Shown here piece by piece: positions 1-8,900 of a stretch of 64,000 nt of DNA. The notes under the pieces are model-generated. The model was not told the origin of the DNA, searched no databases, and saw only the letters and a list, made by a program, of their open reading frames with translations. Position 1 is the stretch's first letter, and each line of letters starts with the position of its first letter. A program made the position numbers and the translations under genes. This DNA is from Palsa-1248 sp963737835 (GTDB taxonomy: Bacteria; Gemmatimonadota; Gemmatimonadetes; Gemmatimonadales; Gemmatimonadaceae): positions 3,038,001 to 3,102,000 of the forward strand of contig CAVTUH010000001.1 in NCBI GenBank assembly GCA_963737835.1. Direction: 5' to 3'.

Positions 1-302
1 CGGCCGTGTTCGACTTCGTTCACGCGGCCAACGCCGACCTGGACCGCCGGGGCACGGATCGGACGGCATTGGAGCAGGCTGGGTCGGCCCTGGAATTCAT
101 CGAGTCGACCCTGGGGATCATCCCGGCGCGGCTGGACGAGGAGGCGGTTCGGCCCTGGGTCGAGGCGCGGCTCGGGGAACGGCAGGGGGCGCGGGGTCGG
201 GGGGATTTCGCCACGGCGGACGCGATCCGTGCCGAGCTCGAGGCGAAAGGGATCGCGATTTCGGACAGCGGGGCCGGGACGACGTGGAAAGTGGTGCGAT
301 AA
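1..302 (+). CDS. cysS: Cysteinyl-tRNA synthetase, C-terminal fragment
   Basis: This is the 3' end of a gene whose start lies before the window, in the frame that stops at 300-302. The visible ~100 residues carry the C-terminal helical part of CysRS, including a segment ending in FATADAIRAELEAKGI and then a TTWKVVR finish, which is the usual ending of this enzyme (R-x-x-K-x-F/W-x-x-A-D-x-I-R-x-x-L followed by G-I-x-L-x-D-x-x-x-G-T-x-W). CysRS charges tRNA-Cys in the cytoplasm. The catalytic HIGH and KMSKS parts are outside the window. A tRNA operon promoter follows about 40 bases later, so it is probably a separate transcript. Confidence 0.85.
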   Translation, partial: AVFDFVHAANADLDRRGTDRTALEQAGSALEFIESTLGIIPARLDEEAVRPWVEARLGERQGARGRGDFATADAIRAELEAKGIAISDSGAGTTWKVVR

Positions 303-339
303 GGCGTGCCAGTGGCCCAAGCGCGCGTCGCACAACGGC

Positions 340-368
340 TTGACACTCGTTTCCTAGCAGCCTATTCT
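340..368 (+). promoter_or_regulatory. Sigma-70-type promoter for the tRNA-tuf operon
   Basis: A perfect -35 box TTGACA (340-345) is followed by a 17-base spacer and a -10-like TATTCT (363-368, 4 of 6 matches). Predicted transcription start is near 375, about 20 bases before the first tRNA. The box quality and optimal spacing make this the best promoter I see in the window; it would drive all four tRNAs and possibly tuf. Confidence 0.7.
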
Positions 369-394
369 ACGAGTCTGGCGCAAAACCGCCGTGC

Positions 395-466
395 GCCGAC
401 GTAGCTCAATGGCAGAGCAGCTGATTTGTAATCAGCAGGTTGCGAGTTCAAGTCTCGCCGTCGGCT
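395..466 (+). tRNA. tRNA-Thr (anticodon TGT)
   Basis: A 72-nt cloverleaf: acceptor GCCGACG pairs with CGTCGGC, the anticodon stem GCTGA/TCAGC encloses loop TTTGTAA (anticodon TGT), and the T arm is GCGAG-TTCAAGT-CTCGC. The discriminator is T and CCA is not encoded. First of four tRNAs that precede tuf. Confidence 0.96.
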
Positions 467-506
467 CTGTCGCGAGCGCGTTTTGCGCACGGTGGAGGCG
501 GGCGCG

Positions 507-590
507 GGTGGGGTACCCAAGCGGCCAACGGGAGCAGACTGTAAATCTGCCGGCTTCACGCCTTCGAAGGTTCGAATCCTTCCCCCACCA
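507..590 (+). tRNA. tRNA-Tyr (anticodon GTA)
   Basis: An 84-nt class II tRNA with a long variable arm. Acceptor GGTGGGG pairs with CCCCACC, discriminator A. The anticodon stem GCAGA/TCTGC encloses a loop with GTA, and the T arm ends in TTCGAATC. CCA is not encoded. Confidence 0.96.
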
Positions 591-647
591 TTCGGAAGGA
601 CCGCTCGGAGAGCGAGGAGTCTGGCAGTCATCACCCTGCGGTATCGT

Positions 648-720
648 GCGGGAGTAGCTCAGTTGGTAGAGCGCAAGCCTTCCAAGCTTGATGTCGCGGG
701 TTCGAGCCCCGTCTCCCGCT
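648..720 (+). tRNA. tRNA-Gly (anticodon TCC)
   Basis: A 73-nt cloverleaf: acceptor GCGGGAG with CTCCCGC, anticodon stem CAAGC/GCTTG around loop CTTCCAA (anticodon TCC), T loop TTCGAGC. Discriminator T, no encoded CCA. A repeat element begins directly after its 3' end. Confidence 0.96.
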
Positions 721-778
721 TTGGCCGTTGGCGCGGCCAAAGAGAAAGGAGAAGTGCAGAAAGGAGAGAGGAGACGAA
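721..778 (+). repeat. GC-hairpin plus AGAAAGG heptamer element (copy 1)
   Basis: The head is a hairpin, TTGGCC paired with GGCCAA (721-740). The tail consists of purine modules: AGAAAGG (743-749), AGAAGTGC (750-757), AGAAAGG (758-764), AGAGAGG (765-771), AGACGAA (772-778). The same module order recurs about a dozen times in this window, usually right after a gene end. Here it separates tRNA-Gly from tRNA-Thr. Confidence 0.75.
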
Positions 779-798
779 CAGCTGAGTTGTGTTGGAGC

Positions 799-871
799 GC
801 TCGCGTAGCTCAGTTGGTAGAGCACACCCTTGGTAAGGGTGAGGTCATCGGTTCAATCCCGATCGCGAGCT
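799..871 (+). tRNA. tRNA-Thr (anticodon GGT)
   Basis: A 73-nt cloverleaf: acceptor GCTCGCG with CGCGAGC, anticodon stem CACCC/GGGTG around loop TTGGTAA (anticodon GGT). Discriminator T, no encoded CCA. The order Thr(UGU)-Tyr(GUA)-Gly(UCC)-Thr(GGU)-tuf is the same as the thrU-tyrU-glyT-thrT-tufB operon of E. coli. Confidence 0.96.
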
Positions 872-888
872 TGAGGGGCGAAAGGATA

Positions 889-934
889 GGTTTCGGGTTT
901 CGGGAACAACAAGGACGACGGCTGGGCGCTGGGC
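889..934 (+). repeat. Two short heptamer doublets upstream of tuf
   Basis: Two copies of GGTTTCG (889-895, 896-902) and, a little later, two copies of GCTGGGC (921-927, 928-934). Each is short, but both have the 7-nt period seen in all the other intergenic tracts of this window. Confidence 0.45.
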
Positions 935-936
935 AA

Positions 937-1014
937 TCGGGATCGGCGGGTAGGGGCGACGCAATGCGTCGCCCGCCGTCGGGGTGACACATCAATTCGG
1001 GGTCGGGCGACGCC
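937..1014 (+). promoter_or_regulatory. tuf leader with REP-like palindrome, copy 1
   Basis: This 78-nt leader is repeated before the second tuf (33590-33667) with one mismatch (C993 versus T33646). It contains GTAG followed by a palindrome: arm GGGCGACGC (954-962) and arm GCGTCGCCC (966-974). The nine bases just before the ATG (1005-1013) are again GGGCGACGC. The 966-974 arm can therefore pair either with 954-962 or with 1005-1013, and the second pairing covers the initiation region. I see no good Shine-Dalgarno between the palindrome and the start codon. A switch function is inferred, not shown. Confidence 0.6.
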
Positions 1015-2208
<1,194 letters not shown>

Positions 2209-2218
2209 CTAGAAGAGC

Positions 2219-2325
2219 GGGATCAGGGGTCAGGGGTCAGGGGTCAGGGAACAAACTGCAAAGCCAGTCGCGGCGCTGGGCCGCTCGCCTTTCGATTTGT
2301 TCCCCGACCCCCGACCCCTGATCCC
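2219..2325 (+). repeat. Heptamer inverted repeat (GGGGTCA) after tuf copy 1
   Basis: Three tandem GGGGTCA heptamers (2226-2246) end in AGGGAACAAA. About 40 bases later comes the inverted counterpart, TTTGTTCCCCGACCCCC onward (2296-2325). Together they could form a ~30-bp stem with one heptamer slipped. It lies 10 bases after the tuf stop and could act as a terminator or processing barrier. There is no T-run at the base of the stem. Confidence 0.65.
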
Positions 2326-2359
2326 GACCCCGCCGTTCCTCATAGATACCGATTGATCC

Positions 2360-2512
2360 ATGCCTAGAGAAAAAATCATTCTCGCGTGCGAGAGTTGTAA
2401 GAACCGCAACTACTTCACGGCGAAGAACAAGCGGACGCATCCCGAACGCGTCGAGTGGAAGAAGTACTGCCCACGGTGCAATGGTCACCGTGTGCACAAG
2501 GAAACGAAGTAG
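2360..2512 (+). CDS. rpmG: 50S ribosomal protein L33
   Basis: A 50-residue basic protein beginning MPREKIILACESCKNRNY, with two CxxC pairs (CESC at residues 10-13 and CPRC at 37-40) typical of the zinc-binding form of L33. It sits in the large subunit near the E site. The stop TAG ends one base before the secE start, so the two are probably translationally coupled. It follows tuf, as in many bacteria. Confidence 0.95.
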   Translation: MPREKIILACESCKNRNYFTAKNKRTHPERVEWKKYCPRCNGHRVHKETK

Positions 2513-2803
2513 ATGGCGGTCGATGTCGTCCAGTCGGGAGGCGCCGGCCGGCCGGGGCGGCCAGCGGCGTCCGGCCAGGCCTTGCCCGCTCGTATCGCCG
2601 CATTGGTGCGATCGCTGCCCACGGTGTATCGGAGCATCATGGCGGAGATGCGCCGGGTCACGTGGCCGACCCGTGAAGAGATCCGGAAGATGTCCATTGC
2701 CGTCATCTTGTTGTCCCTCGGTATCGGGGCGGTCATCGCCCTCATCGATTTCATCCTGCAACAGGTCCTGGTCCGGTGGCTACCCCAGATATTCGCGAGG
2801 TAA
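2513..2803 (+). CDS. secE: Preprotein translocase subunit SecE
   Basis: SecE clamps SecY in the Sec translocon of the inner membrane. The 96-residue protein has a Gly/Pro-rich N-terminus of about 35 residues, the conserved amphipathic segment EMRRVTWPTREE, and one membrane helix (roughly residues 62-82, IAVILLSLGIGAVIALIDF). It matches the short single-helix type of SecE. The ATG directly follows the rpmG stop. nusG follows, the conserved secE-nusG pair. Confidence 0.95.
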   Translation: MAVDVVQSGGAGRPGRPAASGQALPARIAALVRSLPTVYRSIMAEMRRVTWPTREEIRKMSIAVILLSLGIGAVIALIDFILQQVLVRWLPQIFAR

Positions 2804-2805
2804 GC

Positions 2806-3348
2806 GTGGACCACCGCTGGTATGCGATTCAGACCACGGCGGGTCACGAGAACAAGGTGCGCTCGCTGATCGCGCGGCGCATCGAGCAGGATCCGCGCAC
2901 TCCTGAGGAGCGCGCGATTCGGCAGGCGCTCGTTCCGACACAGGAAGTTGTCGAGATCAAGAATGGCAAGAAGGTGAACGTGGAACGGAAGATGTACCCC
3001 GGGTACGTGCTCGTAGAGATGCTGATGAACCAGGAGACGATTCACACGATCAACAGCATCCAGGGGGTCATCAAGTTCGTCGGGCACGAGCGCGCGCCGC
3101 AGCCGCTGCGGCCGGAGGAAGTCAACCGGCTGCTCGGCATCGCGACGGATATGGAGCCCGAGGAACCGAAGGAAGAAATCCCGTTCCTCGTCGGGCAGGC
3201 GGTGGCCATCACGGAAGGGCCGTTCACGGATTTCAACGGCACGGTCGAAGAGGTCATGCCCGACAAGGGCAAAGTGAGGGTCTCGGTGTCCCTCTTTGGG
3301 CGGCCGACGAGTGTGGAGTTGGATTACCTGCAGCTCAGAGCTTACTGA
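2806..3348 (+). CDS. nusG: Transcription termination/antitermination factor NusG
   Basis: NusG binds RNA polymerase and links it to Rho or the ribosome. The product has the N-terminal NGN domain (RWYAIQTTAGHENKV at the start, MYPGYVLVEM in the middle) and a C-terminal KOW domain (VAITEGPFTDFNGTVEEV), 180 residues in all. I chose GTG at 2806 because GAGGT lies 5 bases upstream and the start follows the secE stop closely. A GTG at 2776 would add ten residues and overlap secE. A repeat begins on its last base. Confidence 0.95.
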   Translation: MDHRWYAIQTTAGHENKVRSLIARRIEQDPRTPEERAIRQALVPTQEVVEIKNGKKVNVERKMYPGYVLVEMLMNQETIHTINSIQGVIKFVGHERAPQPLRPEEVNRLLGIATDMEPEEPKEEIPFLVGQAVAITEGPFTDFNGTVEEVMPDKGKVRVSVSLFGRPTSVELDYLQLRAY

Positions 3349-3473
3349 CGCGCGCGTTGCGCGCGTAGAGAGGAGTTAGGAGTAAGGAGAAAGGAGACAA
3401 CGCGACGGAGTTGGGGGTTAGGTCTCCTCTCTCCTTTCTGGGGTTCTCCTTTTTATGTGGCGCGTAAGCGCCC
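3348..3473 (+). repeat. Pair of inverted GC-hairpin/heptamer elements between nusG and rplK
   Basis: A forward copy has head ACGCGCGC/GCGCGCGT (3348-3366) and tail AGAGAGG, AGTTAGG, AGTAAGG, AGAAAGG, AGACAAC (3367-3401). An inverted copy follows (about 3421-3473), reading on the minus strand as a GGGCGC-type head and then an AGAACCCC/AGAAAGG/AGAGAGG tail. The two could fold into one long stem in the nusG-rplK RNA. The region holds no gene; rplK starts at 3532. Confidence 0.7.
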
Positions 3474-3531
3474 GTCGCCAACCACAGCGACGGAAAACAA
3501 TGGTGGGAGCGTCAACGCGAGAGAGGAGCTG

Positions 3532-3957
3532 ATGGCGAAGAAAATCGTGGGATTTGTGAAGCTGCAGATCCCCGCTGGCCGCGCGAATCCGGCGCCCCCT
3601 GTGGGCACGGCGCTCGGGCCGCAGGGGATCAACATCATGGCGTTCTGCAAGGAGTTCAACGCACGGACTCAGTCGCAGGACGGAACGATCTTGCCGGTCG
3701 AGGTGACGATTTTCAGTGACAAATCGTTCACCTTCATCACCAAGACGCCGCCCGCGGCCATCCTGCTGAAGAAAGAGGCCGGGGTGGAGAAGGGCTCGGG
3801 GACGCCGAACAAAGCCAAGGTCGGAAGCGTCACGCGCGCGCAGGTGCGCAAGATCGCGGAACTCAAGATGCCCGACCTGAACTGCGATACGGTCGAGGCA
3901 GCGGAAGCCATGGTCGCCGGTGCGGCACGATCGATGGGCATCGAGGTGAAGGGCTGA
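3532..3957 (+). CDS. rplK: 50S ribosomal protein L11
   Basis: L11 forms the GTPase-associated region of the large subunit with 23S rRNA. The 141-residue product has MAKKIVGFVKLQIPAGRANPAPPVGTALG-type N-terminus and the C-terminal RNA-binding domain (TRAQVRKIAELKMPDLN), the normal length. The start at 3532 is preceded by GAGAGGAG. An upstream in-frame start (3457) would add 25 residues overlapping the repeat and is unlikely. The stop overlaps the rplA start by one base. Confidence 0.97.
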   Translation: MAKKIVGFVKLQIPAGRANPAPPVGTALGPQGINIMAFCKEFNARTQSQDGTILPVEVTIFSDKSFTFITKTPPAAILLKKEAGVEKGSGTPNKAKVGSVTRAQVRKIAELKMPDLNCDTVEAAEAMVAGAARSMGIEVKG

Positions 3958-4649
3958 TGCGCCACCACGGCAAGAAATACCAGGCCGCGGCCGCGCGGCG
4001 TGAGGTGGGGGCGCAATATCAGCCGCGCCAAGCGCTCGAGATGGTGAAGCAGGGGGCGTTCGCCAAGTTCGACGAGACCGTCGAAGTGGCCGTTCGCCTG
4101 GGCGTTGATCCCCGGCACGCCGATCAGGCCGTGCGAGGCACGGTCGTGCTCCCCGCAGGCACGGGGAAGGCGGTTCGCGTGCTCGTGATCGCGGCGGGTG
4201 AGAAGGCGCGAGAGGCGCAGGCGGCGGGCGCCGACTTTGTCGGCGTCGAGTTCATCCCGAAGATCAAGGAGAACTGGATGGACTTCGACGTCATGATCGC
4301 GACCCCGGACCAGATGGGGCAGATTGGACCGCTGGGCCGCATCCTGGGACCCCGCGGGCTCATGCCGAACCCCAAGGCCGGCACGGTCACGTTCGACGTC
4401 ACGCGCGCCGTGCGCGAGGTGAAGGCGGGCAAGATCGAGTTCCGCGTCGACAAGGGTGGGAACATTCACGCGCCGATCGGGAAGGTTTCCTTCGGCCTCG
4501 ACGCGCTCGAGACCAACTTCAGCGCCTTCATGGATCAGGTGGTTCGCTCGCGGCCGCCTGCCGCCAAGGGCGTGTACATCCGTCACGTTGCGATCTCGAG
4601 CACGATGGGGCCCGGGATCCTGATCGACACGACTCCCTACCGCGGGTAG
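3957..4649 (+). CDS. rplA: 50S ribosomal protein L1
   Basis: L1 builds the mobile stalk at the E site and in many bacteria represses its own operon. The 230-residue product is full length and contains PLGRILGPRGLMPNPKAGTV, the L1 signature, around residues 120-140. Translation starts at the TGATG junction with rplK, so the two are coupled. A heptamer element follows three bases after the stop. Confidence 0.97.
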   Translation: MRHHGKKYQAAAARREVGAQYQPRQALEMVKQGAFAKFDETVEVAVRLGVDPRHADQAVRGTVVLPAGTGKAVRVLVIAAGEKAREAQAAGADFVGVEFIPKIKENWMDFDVMIATPDQMGQIGPLGRILGPRGLMPNPKAGTVTFDVTRAVREVKAGKIEFRVDKGGNIHAPIGKVSFGLDALETNFSAFMDQVVRSRPPAAKGVYIRHVAISSTMGPGILIDTTPYRG

Positions 4650-4651
4650 CG

Positions 4652-4701
<50 letters not shown>

Positions 4702-4730
4702 AAACGACACAGGCTGCGAGCCGATCAGAT

Positions 4731-5255
4731 ATGAATCGAGTACAAAAGCAGGAGCTGGTGGACGAGCTCCGTCAGAAAATGGAGGGCGCTACGGCGCTCT
4801 ATTACACCGACTTCACGGGTCTCAACGTGAAGGGGATGACCGAGTTGCGCCGGCGACTGCGGAAGGCGGGCGTGCACTACGTGGTCATCAAGAACACACT
4901 CGCCGCCCGTGCGGTGAACGAGAGTGGTCTGACTGGAACGAAGCTCCGCGGGCCCACCGGCGTCGTGATCGGGAAGGACCCGGTGGCGGCAGCGAAGGTC
5001 CTCGCGGACTTCGCCAAGGAGTTCGAGCAGCGGCCGGCGGTGAAAGGCGGCTTGCTCGACGGGCGGGCCATCGAGCCGGCCCAGGTCAAGCGGCTCTCGA
5101 CGATGCCGACGCGGGACCGGATGCTCGCCGAGCTCGGCGCGGGACTGCAATCGCCGCTCGCGGCGTTCGTCGGCGCGCTGAACGGCCTGCTGTACACGTT
5201 CGTGGGGGCGCTCGCCGCGCTGCACGCGCAGCGCGAGGCGCCGCCTCAGGGGTAA
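4731..5255 (+). CDS. rplJ: 50S ribosomal protein L10
   Basis: L10 anchors the L7/L12 stalk to 23S rRNA. The 174-residue product has the typical start MNRVQKQELVDELRQKM, the RNA-binding N-domain (LYYTDFTGLNVKGMTELRRRLR) and a C-terminal helix (residues ~135-170) that carries L7/L12 dimers. Length is normal. It precedes rplL in the standard order. Confidence 0.97.
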   Translation: MNRVQKQELVDELRQKMEGATALYYTDFTGLNVKGMTELRRRLRKAGVHYVVIKNTLAARAVNESGLTGTKLRGPTGVVIGKDPVAAAKVLADFAKEFEQRPAVKGGLLDGRAIEPAQVKRLSTMPTRDRMLAELGAGLQSPLAAFVGALNGLLYTFVGALAALHAQREAPPQG

Positions 5256-5331
5256 CCGTTCGGGCGACCGTTCGGCTCGCCGTGACGGGTCGTCACGGGT
5301 AACGATTTCTTTCTCGAGGGGTACAACCAAC

Positions 5332-5739
5332 ATGGCTAACGCTACGCTGTCCAAAGACGAGATCCTCGACGCGATCGGCAACATGTCGGTCTTCGATCTC
5401 GCTGAGTTGATTGAAGCGTTCAAGACGAAGTTCAACGTGACGATCGCCGCGGCGCCTGTAGGCGGCGGCGCGGCCGCGGGCGGTGCGGGCGGCGGCGGTG
5501 CAGCCCCGGCACCGGTAGTCGAGGAGCAGACCGAGTTCACGGTCACGCTCAAGGAGGCGGGTGCCAAGAAGATTCAGGTCATCAAGGTCGTGCGCGAGGT
5601 GACGGGCCTCGGACTCAAAGAGGCGAAGGACCTCGTGGACGGAGCGCCGCAGACAGTCAAGGCCAGCATTCCGAAGGATGAGGCCAACACGATCAAGACC
5701 AAGCTCGAGGAGCAAGGGGCTACGGTCGAGGTGAAGTAA
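5332..5739 (+). CDS. rplL: 50S ribosomal protein L7/L12
   Basis: L7/L12 recruits translation factors. The 135-residue product has an N-terminal dimerisation helix, a flexible Ala/Gly hinge at about residues 43-62, and the C-terminal domain with KTEFTVTLKEAGAKKIQVIK-like and GLGLKEAKDLVDGAP motifs. A 7-bp hairpin (CCGTGAC/GTCACGG, about 5279-5297) lies in the 76-base gap after rplJ. CGAGGGG is a weak ribosome binding site. A 197-base gap without a gene follows before rpoB. Confidence 0.97.
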   Translation: MANATLSKDEILDAIGNMSVFDLAELIEAFKTKFNVTIAAAPVGGGAAAGGAGGGGAAPAPVVEEQTEFTVTLKEAGAKKIQVIKVVREVTGLGLKEAKDLVDGAPQTVKASIPKDEANTIKTKLEEQGATVEVK

Positions 5740-5936
5740 CTGCGGGGGTCCGGTTTTCCTGCCTCGGAGGGTGCTGCACGGGCGGCGTCGATCGAACTCG
5801 GCGTCGCCTGCGGTAGCATTGTCGCACCGTTCAGCTCCACTCAGCTCTACACCGGGTGCACGGAGGTCCGTGCATTGTTCGAATTGATGAGTAGCCCGGG
5901 CGCGCGCGGGGTGCGCCCCATTTCCGTTAGGTGACT

Positions 5937-8900
5937 ATGGCCGACACGATCAAGCAGATTTCGTTTGCCAAGCTGGCGGGCGGGATGCAAATGCCGCATC
6001 TCCTCGACATCCAGACGCGAGCGTTCGAAGCGCTGCTGCAGCTCGACGCGGCTTCGCAAGACCGCGAGGATATCGGGCTCGAGCGGGTCTTCAAGGATCT
6101 CTTCCCGATCACGGACGTCCACGAGAATTTCTCGTTGGAGTTCGTGAAGTATTCACTGGGCGAGCCGAAGTACTCCGTCGAGGAGTGCATCGAGCGCGAC
6201 ATGACGTACTCCGCGCCGCTCAAGGCCACGTTGCAACTCGTGATCAACGAGGAGGTCAACGGGGTCAAGCGGCCGCGCAACATCATCGAGAAAGAGGTCT
6301 ACCTCGGTGAGCTGCCCCTGCTCACGCCGCTCGGCACGTTCGTGATCAACGGGGCCGAGCGCGTCGTGGTGAGCCAGCTGCACCGCTCACCGGGCGCGGT
6401 ATTCGAAGAGTCCACGCACCCGAACGGCCAGCGGCTGATCTCGGCGCGGATCATCCCGTTCCGCGGTTCGTGGGTCGAATTCACGGTCGACATCCACGAC
6501 GTCATCTACGTCCACATCGACAAGAAAAAGAAGTTCCCCGCCACGGCGCTGCTCCGCGCCTTCGGCTACGGGAGCGACAGCGACATCTACCACCTCTTCT
6601 TCGGCGTGCGCGAGCTGGATCTCATCAAGGTGCGGCAGAACCGGCAGGAGCAGCGCGAGCTGACCGGCGCGATCATCGCCGAGCAGATCGTCCTGCCCGG
6701 GCGTGAGCCGGACCCTGATGCACCCAAGCCCAAGACCAAGAAGGCCAAGGCCGAGGCAGCAGCAGCCGAGGCGGAGCGGACGATCGCCGTCGGCACCGAG
6801 CTCACGGAAGAGCTGGCCGAGCGCCTGCGCGAGCTGAAGTACCGGAAGATCAAGGTGTTCGCGTCGTACATGACGGTCGACCTTCGCGACGAGATCGATG
6901 CATTGGAGCGGGGCGAGCGAGACGAGCCGAACGTCCTGGCGCGCGACGTCATCGATGCGAACTCCGGTGAGGTGCTGGCCGAGGCTGACCAGGGCGTCAC
7001 GCAGACGCTCATCAAGAAGCTGCGCAAGGCCGACATCACCAAGGTGCAGGTCTTTGCTCCGTCCGGCCGCGTCGAGTCGGCGCTCATCAAGAACACGCTG
7101 ACCAAGGACCCGACGCACTCCGAGGAGGAGGCGCTCAAGCAGATCTACTCCCTGCTGCGTCCGGGCGACGCGCCGAACAAGGAGACGGCACGCCAGGCGC
7201 TCGACCGCCTCTTCTTCTCGCCGAAGCGGTACGATCTGGGACGCGTCGGCCGGTACAAGATCAATCAGCGGCTCGGCCTCAACCGCCCGGCCAACGAGAC
7301 GGTGCTCACGCGTGAAGACTTCGTCGCCATCATCCGCTACCTCGTGGAGCTGCACGAGGGGCGCGGACACACGGACGACATCGATCACCTGGGCAATCGT
7401 CGCATCCGATCGGTCGGTGAGTTGATCGCCAATCAGTTCTCCGTCGGCTTGAGCCGCATGGCGCGCCTGGTGAAGGAGCGCATGTCGATCAACACCGATC
7501 CGGAGAAGATCTCGCTCGACGATCTCGTGAATGCGCGAACCGTGTCCGCCGTGATCCAGGCGTTCTTCGGCTCGTCGCAGCTTTCGCAGTTCATGGACCA
7601 GACGAATCCGCTCGCGGAGTTGACGCACAAGCGGCGACTGTCGGCGCTCGGTCCGGGCGGGCTGACGCGTGAGCGCGCGGGCTTCGAGGTCCGCGACGTG
7701 CACTACTCGCAGTACGGTCGGATGTGCCCGATCGAGACGCCGGAAGGTCCGAACATTGGGCTCATCACGTCGCTCGCCTGCTATGCGCGGGTGAACGACC
7801 TCGGGTTCATCGAGACGCCGTACCGCGTCGTCAAGAACGGGCGCGTCACGTCGGAGATCGCGTGGCTCGACGCCAATCGCGAGGAAGACGCGACGATCGC
7901 GCAGGCCAATACCGCGCTCAACCCGGACGGGACGTTCGTCGATGAGCTGGTGTTGTGCCGCCATCAGGGCGACGCGCCGCTCACACCGCCCGACCGCATC
8001 GACTACATGGACGTCGCCCCGGAGCAGCTCGTCTCGATCGCGGCGGCGTTGATTCCGTTCCTGGAGCACGATGACGCGAACCGTGCGCTCATGGGCTCCA
8101 ACATGCAGCGTCAGAGTGTGCCGCTCCTCAATCCCCAGACGCCGCTCGTGGGCACCGGGCTCGAGGACAAGGTCGCCGTGGACTCGGGTGCCGTCGTGAT
8201 CGCTCGTCGCGCCGGCGTGGTCTCGCGGGTCACCGCGGACGAGATCATCGTCGACGCGGGCGCGAGCGAGCGGGCGGCGGACCGGCGTGCGCCGGACCGT
8301 CCGTTGGCGCGGCTCACGCAGAACGACCGGTATCGCCTCAAGAAGTACTGGCGCACGAATCAGGACACCGCGATCAACCAGCGGCCCCTCGTGCACCACG
8401 GACAGGAGGTCGAGGCGGGCGACGTCCTCGCGGACGGAGCGGGCACGGAGATGGGACAGCTGGCGCTCGGCGCCAATGTGACCGTGGCGTTCATGCCGTG
8501 GTACGGGCACAACTTCGAGGACGCCATCATCCTCTCCGAGCGACTGGTGAAGGACGACGTCTACTCGTCGATTCACATTCAGGAGCTCGAGCTGCACGTG
8601 CGGGACACCAAGCGTGGGCAGGAGGAGATCACGCGCGAGATCCCGAACGTCGCCGAGGAATCGCTCACCGATCTCGACGAGCGAGGCATTGTGCGCATCG
8701 GCGCGCATGTGAAGCCGGGCGACATTCTCGTGGGCAAGATCACTCCGAAGGGCGAGACGGAGCTCTCGCCGGAGGAGAAGCTCCTCACGGCGATCTTCGG
8801 CGAGAAGGCCAAGGACGTGAAGGATTCCTCGCTCAAGGTGCCTCCGGGCATGGAGGGCGTGGTCATCGACGTCAAGATCTTCTCCCGCATCGAGGATCAG

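Noticed and set aside
2219..2325. Possible CRISPR array in the tandem repeats
   Set aside because: Repeats are 7 nt and direct without spacers; no cas genes in the window.
5740..5936. Possible attenuator between rplL and rpoB
   Set aside because: The gap has only a short GC-rich stem near 5898-5920 and no T-run; nothing firm to report.
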